Source of the DNA: a bacterium HR33 | GTDB taxonomy: Bacteria; Gemmatimonadota; Gemmatimonadetes; Gemmatimonadales; GWC2-71-9 | Direction of reading: 5' to 3' | Assembly (NCBI GenBank): GCA_002923375.1 | Contig: BEIJ01000001.1 | Coordinates: forward strand, 434,001 to 498,000 | Length of the DNA stretch: 64,000 nucleotides | Part shown: in pieces, positions 20,001 to 28,503 of the stretch | How positions within the stretch are numbered: the stretch's first letter is position 1 | Layout of the letters: every line of letters begins with the position of its first letter | The notes under the pieces: generated by a model | Seen by the model: only the letters and a program-made list of their open reading frames with translations | What the model was told of the DNA's origin: nothing | Databases searched by the model: none | Program-made: the position numbers and the translations under genes

Positions 20001-21120
20001 CGATGAGCTCCTGGTAACGTCCCGACCGCACCATGATGGTGTCGTTCGGATCGGCGTAGTTCAACGCCTCTTGAATCGTGGCAAAGGGAAGCTCCGGTGC
20101 CCCTATACGGTTAGCACTGGCTTCCGCTATCGCAAATGCATCGACCCAGTGAGTCTGCCGATCCAGGACCGTCACCGCAGCGCTCGCACTGGTCCCGCTT
20201 TGCCGCACAGCGGTGACCGTAGCGGTCCCCGGAGCCATCGCCGTAATCCGCCCGTCGGGAGCGACGGTCACGATCGTTTCGTCACTGCTCCGCCAGAAGA
20301 CATCGGTCACCGCCATTCCAGCACCCGTGGAATCCGAGGCCACCGCCACCAAAGAAGCCTGCTGCCCCACATCCATCGTGAGCGTCCCGGGAAGCACCGC
20401 CAGGATCGGCCGCTTGGGAGCGGCGCAGGGGCCCGGAGCGATGCGCATGATACGGAAAACGCTTACATCCAGCCCCACGGCGTTCGAGAGCATGATGAGC
20501 GCGTCCCGGGCACCGGTAAGGCCGTCGCCGTCTACGTCTCCCAGGGCCGGGTTGCCCACAATGGCAAGGCCCACCGAGTAGGATAGAGCGAGCAGAGCAT
20601 CGCGGCTGTTGGAACCGTTGTCGCCGTCTATGTCGCCGAATCGCCCCGCCGCCGGGCAGTAGGCTCGATCGCTCCACACTGCATCTGGCAGCAGATCGGC
20701 AAACGACCCGGCGGCGTAGAGTTCGCTCACCTGCAGCCGGAAGGTGTCGTTGCTCGCACTAAGGGGAACGAACCGCGCCACGCCCAGGACCACCTTGCCC
20801 CCTACGCCGCCGGGATTGACACCGGCCAACTTGGCCACCCCTGCGACCAGGGAATCTTCGTTGGCGGTGATTTCCCCGAAGTTCCCGTTCTTCCGGCCCA
20901 CGAACCTCAGCACGGCGGGATTCCACCTAAGCGTCAGAGCGAAGCTCCCTAGGCGTTCTGCTCTCCCGGTGAGATCGACTTCTATAGGAACGTCGAAGGG
21001 CACACCCAGAAGCGAAGACGTTTCACCGCCTATCCTGACCGGAATGTTCTGGGCGCCCGCCCAGGACGGGCCGGAGGCCAAGACCAAGGCGAACCCGAAG
21101 GCGAGGCGGAGCGATCTCAT
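17068..21120 (-). CDS. Secreted cohesin-dockerin-Big_2-beta-helix protein, 1350 aa
   Basis: A signal peptide (1-23) leads into a cohesin-like module (about 25-152; RLGSFALTLRWNPAVLRFVG), then a dockerin (162-217; GDIDGDNGSNSRDAL, GDVDGDGLTGARDAL) between Cys155 and Cys232, Big_2 (about 238-320) and a long parallel beta-helix (about 340-1225) with recurrent VxNSxF/VxDNxI turns and a closing NNWWNDPNGPSG. The C-terminal 70 residues form a very charged Arg/Glu helix, probably a coiled coil. Four-bp overlaps on both sides place it in the operon. Function is likely extracellular and structural. Confidence 0.86.
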   Translation of the reverse strand: MRSLRLAFGFALVLASGPSWAGAQNIPVRIGGETSSLLGVPFDVPIEVDLTGRAERLGSFALTLRWNPAVLRFVGRKNGNFGEITANEDSLVAGVAKLAGVNPGGVGGKVVLGVARFVPLSASNDTFRLQVSELYAAGSFADLLPDAVWSDRAYCPAAGRFGDIDGDNGSNSRDALLALSYSVGLAIVGNPALGDVDGDGLTGARDALIMLSNAVGLDVSVFRIMRIAPGPCAAPKRPILAVLPGTLTMDVGQQASLVAVASDSTGAGMAVTDVFWRSSDETIVTVAPDGRITAMAPGTATVTAVRQSGTSASAAVTVLDRQTHWVDAFAIAEASANRIGAPELPFATIQEALNYADPNDTIMVRSGRYQELIVVYRPAVIMGDTSGGRPRPVIASPGGDTTAFWISTRGRVELHRLQVDTARAAVYAARVDTLLVREARFRHPASSFFASIMVDTAGVVLIQKSGFFVSPTLSFAGNALSVNRARVVSVDSSVISDYGGDGIRLNTVDSLFVRGSIIRNNYGYGIFSCPDCLGAPAMAAVFSGNRFFQNNFGHLYLDEVRLAAFSRNVFVGGGYDGINLYGLRDTTVVRFVGDSIDTRYGNWLNLYGFDSLTVDSSTVVVNDGYSTIQSGGDVAVRNSKFLQVEGTALDLDAGPDSMHLLLRKVEFRGVDSVFCTRCGTGIEGYGDLSVDGDSVTLVNFYEAMYLDYAWVDLRNSVLRDYDYGIEVDCYSVKVDNVTFERGGYGIYLYGCNPTDSLVVKNSAFRRQEGTAVYDNNVRAVITNSVFESNYEAVEHDCFSLDVDSVQISAVEYSGIQAYGCSSSDSLIIRNSSLTGGPTGYLGVEGDGMGYNEVSNSILADWDYAIELDYGSVVVADNRIDRPRYSGIDFDVNDTLQAEVLRNTVICDGFGARNAWAIQGYDARMLIRDNSVSGCYAGIYTANGATALPRGTLIEIRNNSIALPDTGRVGIQSEGPKDWAKVVGNTVSGKARYGSIAVGYFSSSPSAPRAEVDSNTVTGSIEAGVLGQYVDSLWIRDNVFSGLDPAGCCLSSRSAAIVLEYSVGSNALAQILRNRISDSRASGIVLDRDFGDTVTVLVDSNTVRRSDSIGIWVNGYSRANIRKNAIDSVGLDAVLLSQFGSVPGALVNENNFSRSRRYAVNNTNSQIIINAENNWWNDPNGPSGFYGDTTGTSTGDSVSNYVDWDPWSTAPIGTLSPAPPMIAALPPARVVTAAAAATGMRESSSGQPVRSAPGSAYQPRRPALESSFPEPVLLPYPPGTPEELITAQRVQAERLQQRLAERKQRLEERERIRAERDSERQRRLELRRLRYEQMEAARAAERAVQMRERIP

Positions 21121-24100
21121 TGTCTGTACTCCCGCCTCAAGGGCGACTTGAACCGCGGCCGCGCCGGTTCAGCGCTCGAGCCGATTAGCGGCGCGCCCCG
21201 GCCCGCAAGCTCGCCACCGCCGCTCCGAAGGGCGGCCGGCTCGAGCGTACTCTCTCCTAACGGCGCGCTGCCGGCGATCTCGCCTGGCGCAAGCGGCAAT
21301 AGCGGGCCGGGCGCAGTCGCCGCTGCATGCGCAATGACCGGTTCGCCGCTGCCCATACCGGCACCGCTGGACGTAAGTAGAGCCGGTATCCCGGCCGGAG
21401 CTGCGGTGAGCAGAGTATCCGAGAATGGAATGAAGCTCACGTTGGTCGATACACTGTCGCCGCTGGAGGAGGTGTCGCACCCCGTAAGACAGGTCGGCCC
21501 GAGGGGATCGCCCCACCAACTGTTGGTTGCGTCCAAGGCCGACGCGCCGAAGTTCGCCACGCCGAACTGATTGCCCTCGAAGTTGTTGGCCTGGAACACT
21601 GACCCGCCCGCGGTGCTCGAGTCAACCAAGCCGTAGGGAGCATTGCGGAGAATCGAGTTTAGGGTGCCGCTCACGGGAGTTTCCAACACGACACCTGAGG
21701 CGGTGTTGTCCGCGACCAAGTTGGTGTCGATCTTCACACCCGCCGCTTGACCTTTAATACGAATGCCGGGCACCTTGTTCTGAGTTACGACGTTGCGGCT
21801 GATGATGCCGGAAGCGAATACGCTATCGATCAAGACAGCCGCATTGGCAGACGCGGCAGTGTCAAGAGCAGTAACCGTGTTGCCCCGCAATAGCAGTGTA
21901 TCAACCTGACGGACCCAAATCCCGGTACCCGAGCCGCCCTGCACCGTGTTAGAGTCGATCACTACCAAGGGGTTCCTGTATGTCGACGTACCTCGCACAA
22001 ACAGGCCCGCCTCTCCGCCATAGCGGCCTCCGGTGACAGTGTTCCCTACGACGCGCACCGAGTATCCCCCCGACTGTACCTCGTAGCCTACGAAGGGCGG
22101 AGTCACAGCCGTACCCCGCGAAAAACTGTTACCGCGCACCGTCAGGTCGAACGAAGCTCCGGCCGAAAGGAGAGTGTTGAACGAGGACCCTCCGTAATAA
22201 CACCCCTGCACCTGGTTCTGCACAATCGCTCCGGTGCCTGCGTGGTACCCTATTCCCCCAGCATCGTTAGTATCGGCGCAAACAACGGTATTCCCCTCGA
22301 TCAAAGCAAAGGCCCTCTGCACCAACAGCACCGCACCGGAGCCGAAGGCGTTGGTGACAACGTTCCCGAGTACCTGAACGCTGTCGGCCAGAAGCAAGTT
22401 GGCTGCTGTTCCCACGACCGAATCGAGCGTGTTTTGCGCGAATATCACTCTATTGGCAAGCTCCACCCATGCCTGGGTCGTAGGTGCTCCAAATCGGGAC
22501 CCTTTGAACGAGTTCCTGCGTATCTCCACCCTTCCCGTCAGCGAATCGCTCCCGCGCACCCTAATTGCCTCGTACGTTCCCCTGAAGCTGTTGCTGTCCA
22601 CCACCACCGTATCTCCGGCAGCACCCAGTTGGATCCTCAACGCGTCGGCACGGTTGTCGCTAAATACACTTCCCCGAACGGTCACAGAATCGATTCTGGC
22701 CACGTCCAGAGCGCCGTATGAAGTAGCACCGCCCGCCAGTGACTGCCCGACATAGCTTGCCGTCACCGTGTCGCCATACAGCGAAAGCTTGTTTCCATTC
22801 CAGACCAGTATCCCCCCAGCGTGACTTGCAGCCACCACGGACGAATCGATTCGGACCGATGGAGTCCGGTAGACCTCGATGGCCGCAGCTCCCGCGCATC
22901 CGGGACACCCTCTCTGCGCGCTGTCCGCAGCCGCCCGAACGATCTCCAGATCCAAGACCGAGTCGGCGTAGATCGCCTCGTGCGCACCACCACGGAGGCG
23001 CACATCCCTCACCTTGAGCCACTGGGTCTGGTGAGATCCGTCATGATGCTGCCAGATCCCCCAACCCCAGGCCTGGATGCTGTCGTTCTCTAACAAGACA
23101 CTATCGGCATGCACATGGACCGCCGTGAACGGACCGCGGATGACCGAGTTCCTCACCGCTACATAACCAGAGTGATGATAAGCTGTGTCACCCGTCGTCA
23201 CCGGATCCCTGGAACAGACGCCGATCCCGAAACCGGCGTGCTCGAAGCGCGAGTTGTTCACTTGCGCCACCAGAACGGTGGAGTCGAGTTCTAGGCCGCA
23301 GGCGTAGCCGCTCTGATCCACCACCTGCAGCGCCACGGAATCGAGAAACACGGCACCCGCGCCGAGAGTGAACCCACTCCAGTAAGATTCCTGTATCTGC
23401 AGCCTGCTGATTCTCGCCTCACCACCCAGCTCCCCGAAAACCACTTGACCAACGCGAGACCCGCTCATGCCCAGTATCTCGAGCAGATGAAAACCGGTTC
23501 CTGGGTCGACCACCGGGCCCAAGATGTCCTCTACGACCGCGTTACTGACCCGCAGGCTGTCACCCCGGATCGCAATACCCGCGCCACCGATACGCCGCAG
23601 GATCACACTGTCCGCCCGAATTGAAATCCCGCTGTCCAGCGCCACACCGGCACCCCCAGCACCACCCTCCGAGCCACCAGAACCCACTTCGCTCAGGACC
23701 GCACGTTTCAGCAACACCTGCCTCCCATTGATCGCGAACACACCGGCGACCATGGCCGAGTCCGACGCCCCCGATCCGGCAACCGCCGACACTCTGACCG
23801 AGTCCAGGACAACCGAATCCGCGCGCGCGAATATCCCTACGCCGTGCAGCGCGTAACCGGCGCCGGCCAGCAGCGGAATCGAGACCGGGTCCACCCCGGT
23901 CACCCTGGCCCGCTGCACCGAAACCACACCCCCGCCCGTGCTGTCTATCCAAATACCGGCACCCAGGGCTCCGGCTACGCCCACATCGCTGAGTGCCGTG
24001 ATCCTCGATCCGTACACCCTCAAACCCGGACCTTTCAGCGACTCGAACCGCACGCTACTCAACTCCACCGAGTCCGCTCTGATCCTCAACCCGGCCAGCG

Positions 24101-25370
24101 AGCTCGCGATCCGCAGCCGCCGGATTACCTGCTTTCCGGGACGGGCAATGTCACCTGCAATCCCGGCGGGCACCGAGATCGTAGGCAAACCGGCTGCGCC
24201 AGAGTCACCCAAGAAGACCAGCTGCTTGCTAGTGCTGATCGGCTCGTTGTAGGTGGCAACACCGATCGCTATGGTATCGCCGTCCGCAGCGCGATCGAGA
24301 GCCTGCTTTATGGTACTGAACGGGTAAAGGTCGCTCCCGATCTCGCTCGGCTGCCCCGCCGCAATCACCGGATTGACCACCCAGCGGTGCCGCTCTCCCA
24401 CCGTGACCGTCAGCGTGTCGGTTATCCCCGGCGCTACGGCCGCGGTTACCACCGCCGATCCCTGAGCCAGCGCGGTGATCGCACCCGAGGCGCCGACCTT
24501 CACCACGGCGGTGTCGCTGGAGGACCATCCCAAGTTGAGTCCCGCCAGCAGATTGCCGTTCGCATCGCGCACCTCGGCGCTGGCCGTGAAAAGGTCCCCT
24601 TGCGCGAGAGCTATGGGCCGCGGCCGAATCGACAAGGATGCGGGGGGCGATCCCTGGCAGGCTGCGACCACAAACCGACCCACACGGAAAGCCGAGACAT
24701 CCAACCCCACGACCTTGCTCAAGATTACCAGCGCGTCGCGGGGGTCCACCTTCGAATCGGCGTCCACGTCGCCGCGGGAGATCTCGGTGCCGGTGGGAAG
24801 GGCCAGCCCAACGGCATACATCAAAACGATCTGAGCGTCCAAGGCCTGGACCGTACCGCTGCCGTCAACGTCTCCGTAAACGGGGCCGCCGCAGAATACC
24901 CCGCTGGTAAGCACCAAATTGGGCAATAGATCGGTAAAAGTTTCGGCCGCCACCAGCTCTTGGAACGCGAGATCAAAAGTGTCCGCCGCCCCAGTGCTGA
25001 GCACCTCCAGTGTCACTCCGCCGAGATTCACTATCCCGGTGGCGCCGGTGGCGGCCGCGGCGCTGAACTTTACCACACCCTGAGCCGCGGAGTCGGTGTT
25101 GAACACCGGAGACCCGAAGGCCCCGCCCGCAGTGGCCACGAAGCGGAGCAGCGCCGGGTTCCATCTGAAGGACAGCCGGTACGCACCGAGCTTAACTCCG
25201 GGAGCGGCGGTCATATCCACCGCGATCGGCACGGTCACGCTCTCGCCCACCGCGGCGGTAATCTCGGTCGTCGTCGGTCCAGCGACGACCGTGATCTGAC
25301 CGGCTGCCGGGCTCGCTAGAAGCCCGGCCCCCACCAGCGAGCCCAAAAGCCTAGCCGCGAATCCGCGCAA
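21117..25370 (-). CDS. Secreted cohesin-dockerin-Big_2-beta-helix protein, 1417 aa
   Basis: The largest member of the set. Signal peptide 1-24; cohesin-like module about 26-158 (KLGAYRLSFRWNPALLRF, FQELVAAETFTDLLPN); dockerin about 166-225 (GDVDGSGTVQALDAQ, GDVDADSKVDPRDAL) between Cys160 and Cys238; Big_2 about 245-330; then a beta-helix to about 1310 that ends in TNSWWGDPLGPTC. Unlike the 1350- and 1120-residue proteins, the tail is short, Pro/Ala/Gly-rich and not helical. It starts 41 bp after the cohesin lipoprotein gene. Confidence 0.86.
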   Translation of the reverse strand: MRGFAARLLGSLVGAGLLASPAAGQITVVAGPTTTEITAAVGESVTVPIAVDMTAAPGVKLGAYRLSFRWNPALLRFVATAGGAFGSPVFNTDSAAQGVVKFSAAAATGATGIVNLGGVTLEVLSTGAADTFDLAFQELVAAETFTDLLPNLVLTSGVFCGGPVYGDVDGSGTVQALDAQIVLMYAVGLALPTGTEISRGDVDADSKVDPRDALVILSKVVGLDVSAFRVGRFVVAACQGSPPASLSIRPRPIALAQGDLFTASAEVRDANGNLLAGLNLGWSSSDTAVVKVGASGAITALAQGSAVVTAAVAPGITDTLTVTVGERHRWVVNPVIAAGQPSEIGSDLYPFSTIKQALDRAADGDTIAIGVATYNEPISTSKQLVFLGDSGAAGLPTISVPAGIAGDIARPGKQVIRRLRIASSLAGLRIRADSVELSSVRFESLKGPGLRVYGSRITALSDVGVAGALGAGIWIDSTGGGVVSVQRARVTGVDPVSIPLLAGAGYALHGVGIFARADSVVLDSVRVSAVAGSGASDSAMVAGVFAINGRQVLLKRAVLSEVGSGGSEGGAGGAGVALDSGISIRADSVILRRIGGAGIAIRGDSLRVSNAVVEDILGPVVDPGTGFHLLEILGMSGSRVGQVVFGELGGEARISRLQIQESYWSGFTLGAGAVFLDSVALQVVDQSGYACGLELDSTVLVAQVNNSRFEHAGFGIGVCSRDPVTTGDTAYHHSGYVAVRNSVIRGPFTAVHVHADSVLLENDSIQAWGWGIWQHHDGSHQTQWLKVRDVRLRGGAHEAIYADSVLDLEIVRAAADSAQRGCPGCAGAAAIEVYRTPSVRIDSSVVAASHAGGILVWNGNKLSLYGDTVTASYVGQSLAGGATSYGALDVARIDSVTVRGSVFSDNRADALRIQLGAAGDTVVVDSNSFRGTYEAIRVRGSDSLTGRVEIRRNSFKGSRFGAPTTQAWVELANRVIFAQNTLDSVVGTAANLLLADSVQVLGNVVTNAFGSGAVLLVQRAFALIEGNTVVCADTNDAGGIGYHAGTGAIVQNQVQGCYYGGSSFNTLLSAGASFDLTVRGNSFSRGTAVTPPFVGYEVQSGGYSVRVVGNTVTGGRYGGEAGLFVRGTSTYRNPLVVIDSNTVQGGSGTGIWVRQVDTLLLRGNTVTALDTAASANAAVLIDSVFASGIISRNVVTQNKVPGIRIKGQAAGVKIDTNLVADNTASGVVLETPVSGTLNSILRNAPYGLVDSSTAGGSVFQANNFEGNQFGVANFGASALDATNSWWGDPLGPTCLTGCDTSSSGDSVSTNVSFIPFSDTLLTAAPAGIPALLTSSGAGMGSGEPVIAHAAATAPGPLLPLAPGEIAGSAPLGESTLEPAALRSGGGELAGRGAPLIGSSAEPARPRFKSPLRREYRQ

Positions 25371-25411
25371 CGATCGCCTCGCTCCCGCCTAGTCTCGCCG
25401 TCTCTGCCCGA

Positions 25412-25939
25412 TCAGTTGGCGCTGGGCCGCAGGAAGACCCGGTTGGGGACCTCCAGCTCCTGATAGAGATCGGTCAGCGTCAACGCCGCCGAAAGCTCCT
25501 CCATGGTGAGCTTCAGGACGTCCATATACCCGGTCTTCTTCACTTCGAAGACGGCGCTGAAGAGGGTGAGGTCGTTGAAGCCGGTGGCCGACGCTCCGGC
25601 GAACCTGATCTCTCCGGCCGTAGCCCCGTTGGGATTGCTCACCCGGAGGCCGTCGTCGATTTTGACCTCCCGCTTGAAGGCCAGAACTCCGGGATCGAAC
25701 GCCAGGCGTCCGGTGTAGCTTCCCAACTTGGCGTTGGTCTCGGTGCCCAGTTGCACCCTGACGAAAACCTGAATCTCGTCCCCCGGCTTGGCCTCCGTAT
25801 TGGAGACCTGCACGAAAGCCTGGACCCCTCGTGCGGGCGGCGGGGGACTTTCGGGAAGCCGGGACTTCAGCGGGTCGTCCTCGCAGGCCGCGAGGCTCAC
25901 GACCAAGGCCAGCAGAACAAAGATACGGGCCGATCTCAT
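25412..25939 (-). CDS. Lipoprotein with a single cohesin-like module, 175 aa
   Basis: A lipoprotein signal (ALVVSLAAC, lipid Cys19) precedes a Pro-rich linker (PESPPPPARG) and one cohesin-like module (about 40-170). The module carries the same landmarks as the large proteins: KLGSYTGRLAFDPGVLAF and MEELSAALTLTDLY. There is no dockerin and no other domain. In cohesin/dockerin terms it is a membrane-anchored receptor and could dock the four dockerin proteins encoded downstream. It is 12 bp from the preceding gene. Confidence 0.82.
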   Translation of the reverse strand: MRSARIFVLLALVVSLAACEDDPLKSRLPESPPPPARGVQAFVQVSNTEAKPGDEIQVFVRVQLGTETNAKLGSYTGRLAFDPGVLAFKREVKIDDGLRVSNPNGATAGEIRFAGASATGFNDLTLFSAVFEVKKTGYMDVLKLTMEELSAALTLTDLYQELEVPNRVFLRPSAN

Positions 25940-25951
25940 GAGACCTACCTC

Positions 25952-27379
25952 CTATTGGCGAACCGTGACATGACCGCTGGTCACGGTTACACGATTTAGC
26001 CCCAACAAATTGGTAAACGTGGGCGGAGCTCCGGACATTTCTTCTATAGTCAAAGCCATGGTGCTCGAGCCAGCAGCGGCGGCCCGGAACCGCACCCGTG
26101 CCACCACCACACTCCCGCCGGGACTGGCTTCCTGCTGCGGGTCGGCGGCGGCAAAGTCCAACCGCCCGGCCGCCACACTGTCGGTGTTGACCGTGGGCGC
26201 CACGTACGTCCCGTTTTGCACGTCGATGAACGCCAGCGCCGAAGGGTTCCAGCGCAGAATCGCATCGTAACTTCCCAGCTTCTCGTCAGGAGTGTACCTC
26301 AAATCCACGGTTACGCTCACCACCACCGTGTCGCCCACCCGCGCCACGCCGAAACCGCGGCCGGTGGACGTCCCCACGCTCGAGGCGGTGTAAGCCACGG
26401 CGTGCGTGGGAGCGACTACCGTGACCAACGCGGAATCGCTGAACCCGGAACCCGAAGCGACGATTACGGCAGTACCGGCGGTTACGCCGGTCACCAGCCC
26501 GGTGGTGCTGACGGTAGCCGCCGCCGTCGTGCGAGAGGTCCACGTGACGGTAGTGCCGGGAAGGGGGTTCCCCGAGGCGTCCACCACCTGAGCGTTGAAC
26601 CGGAGCGTGTCGCCCACACCCACATTGGCGTACCCCGGATTGAGCCGTATGGCCGCCGGTACTGCACCGAGGAACAGCCGCGCGGTATCGGCCACCACCG
26701 ATCCGCTAGTCAAGCCCGGCGCCTGAACGTAAAGCCTCACCTGACCGGTGGCCCCGGAGACCGGCGTAGCCACCCCGGTGAACTTGCCCAACTTGACCTT
26801 TGCGGTATCCGCCGGGTTCACCAGGAAAAACGTGAACTGCGGCTGGGGTACCAGTGGGACACCAGCCGTGTCGAACGCTACGGCGCGGTAGGTAAACGGG
26901 GTCGTGCCGGTGACCGAAGTGTCTTTGGGTGCTATCGCCACCCGCGCCGCCCGCGGGCCCACATAAGGCAGCGGAATCGTATCGGTAGAAATCGTGGTAC
27001 CGGCGGAAGATGAAGTAACCTGAATATCACGCTGGCCGCTGAAGAGGACCGTGCCGTCGGCGCTTCGCACCGCCGTGAGGATCAGCCTGAAGGTCTGCGG
27101 CGAGCGTACCAGGGCCAAGGTCAACCTGGCCTGGGCCTCTCCGGTTTCCGGGTCGATGCTCACCGTGGTGTCCTTGGCGGTAATGGTAAAAGCTCCGGCG
27201 CTGTCCGCCCGCAGTACTCTGATCCTCAACTGGTCGGCGCTCGCCAGAGCCGCAGCGTAACTCTCACCGCTCTCGAACGCCGCGACTATGCTCAACCGCA
27301 CGCTCAGTTCCGGCGGCGCGAACCAGTCGGCACAACCCGCAACCGCCAGGAACGAAACCGCCATCCACCACCTCCTCAC
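25952..27379 (-). CDS. Lipoprotein with Big_2 and C-terminal cohesin-like module, 475 aa
   Basis: The N-terminus MRRWWMAVSFLAVAGC has a lipobox (Cys16). The middle holds Ig-like beta domains, including a clear Big_2 (about 238-325: LNPGYANVGVGDTLRFNAQV, ATVSTTGLVTGVTAGTAVI). The C-terminus (about 335-475) is a cohesin-like module (KLGSYDAILRWNPSALAF, LTIEEMSGAPPTFTNLL). Again there is no dockerin, so this is a second candidate anchor for the dockerin proteins, held further from the membrane by the Ig stalk. It overlaps the barrel gene by 4 bp. Confidence 0.82.
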   Translation of the reverse strand: MRRWWMAVSFLAVAGCADWFAPPELSVRLSIVAAFESGESYAAALASADQLRIRVLRADSAGAFTITAKDTTVSIDPETGEAQARLTLALVRSPQTFRLILTAVRSADGTVLFSGQRDIQVTSSSAGTTISTDTIPLPYVGPRAARVAIAPKDTSVTGTTPFTYRAVAFDTAGVPLVPQPQFTFFLVNPADTAKVKLGKFTGVATPVSGATGQVRLYVQAPGLTSGSVVADTARLFLGAVPAAIRLNPGYANVGVGDTLRFNAQVVDASGNPLPGTTVTWTSRTTAAATVSTTGLVTGVTAGTAVIVASGSGFSDSALVTVVAPTHAVAYTASSVGTSTGRGFGVARVGDTVVVSVTVDLRYTPDEKLGSYDAILRWNPSALAFIDVQNGTYVAPTVNTDSVAAGRLDFAAADPQQEASPGGSVVVARVRFRAAAAGSSTMALTIEEMSGAPPTFTNLLGLNRVTVTSGHVTVRQ

Positions 27380-28503
27380 GGTCGCAACTCCACCACCGCT
27401 CCGAAGCGGTAGCCGGCGAGCCCGGTCTCGCTCGCTCCCTGAACTACGCTCCCCATCACCCCGCTTCCCTGAAGCACCAAAGAGAAAGCCGAACTCAGAT
27501 CCTGCCTAAGTTCGGCACCCACGCGCCAGGACTCGCCCGCCCTCCTCAGAGTCGTATTTGCAGTGTCCTGGGCCAAAGCGGAGCTTCGGTACTCGAAGCG
27601 CGGTGCCAGGGTGGTTCGATCGGTCAGGCGCAAAGCCAAAGAGCCGCCAAAGGCGAAGAGATTGCCGCGCGGCAAGATGGCGGCTCCAGCCGCCGTAGGC
27701 TCGATCTGAGGATCGCTACGAAAGACGTCAAAGGCATAGAGCGTGAGCGAGGCGTTCCCCCCCAGGCCCTGGTTCAGCGCCAAATAGCCTATGAAGCGGT
27801 TACCGACGCCGTGCAGCGTTCGCTGGTTGATCCGATCCTTTTGGCGGGACGCGAAGACCCCGGCAACGCGCAGATAGGTCGTGCGGGCTAGCGGCCCTTC
27901 GAGGCCGGCACGGAGGCGTAACTCCCCTCCCGGTTGCAAGGTAGTATCCGGGCGATCAGCGATCGGCTGGTAGGACATGGAGTAGCGATATGTGGCACCC
28001 AACCCCAGAGCCCACCGCCCTAAGGGAACCGCCCCCACAAAGCCGCCTCCCAGGTTACCGCCGCTTCCCAAGTTGGCTGCCGAGAACCCTATTATGTCGC
28101 TGGAGAGCGCGCCCAAGATCGCCAGCTGATCCAACGCAACGGTCTTCCTGCCGCTGGGGATCTCTCCGGTTGCGACCACGATGAGGCGAGCGGGAAGCAA
28201 GTGGTAGCCCAGTCTGATTTCGGTATCCACGGGCCCGGAGAGCTGCTGGTCGCCGAGCTGGGATGGATCTCGCGTCTTTAGATCGGTGCGCACGTATCCG
28301 CCCGATATGGTGAGGTCCACCGCCTGCCCCAAGCGGGCGTTGATTACGACCGGTACACTGAGTTCGGAAATGCTGCGGATCACGAGCAGGCTGTCAAAGC
28401 TGTAGTTCTCGAAGAGCACCGCAGTCCTCACGCTCGTCTGAGCGAGCAGGCCCGCAGCCCCTGCTGCCGAGACCGAGATCAGCGATACCAGAGCCCTGAT
28501 CAT
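27376..28503 (-). CDS. Outer-membrane beta-barrel protein, 375 aa
   Basis: A signal peptide (MIRALVSLISVSAAGAAGLL) is followed by repeated amphipathic strands with aromatic girdles and glycine turns (LGLGATYRYSMSYQP, LTLYAFDVFRS, GYRFGAVVELRP at the end). It resembles the transporter-like barrels often annotated as MetA-pathway proteins. It is the second gene of the cohesin operon, overlapping both neighbours by 4 bp, and may provide an outer-membrane platform for the assembly. The role is inferred from position only. Confidence 0.75.
   Translation of the reverse strand: MIRALVSLISVSAAGAAGLLAQTSVRTAVLFENYSFDSLLVIRSISELSVPVVINARLGQAVDLTISGGYVRTDLKTRDPSQLGDQQLSGPVDTEIRLGYHLLPARLIVVATGEIPSGRKTVALDQLAILGALSSDIIGFSAANLGSGGNLGGGFVGAVPLGRWALGLGATYRYSMSYQPIADRPDTTLQPGGELRLRAGLEGPLARTTYLRVAGVFASRQKDRINQRTLHGVGNRFIGYLALNQGLGGNASLTLYAFDVFRSDPQIEPTAAGAAILPRGNLFAFGGSLALRLTDRTTLAPRFEYRSSALAQDTANTTLRRAGESWRVGAELRQDLSSAFSLVLQGSGVMGSVVQGASETGLAGYRFGAVVELRP

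Noticed and set aside
11925-28503. A cellulosome
   Set aside because: Cohesin and dockerin modules are present but there is no glycoside hydrolase, carbohydrate esterase or CBM in any of the genes.
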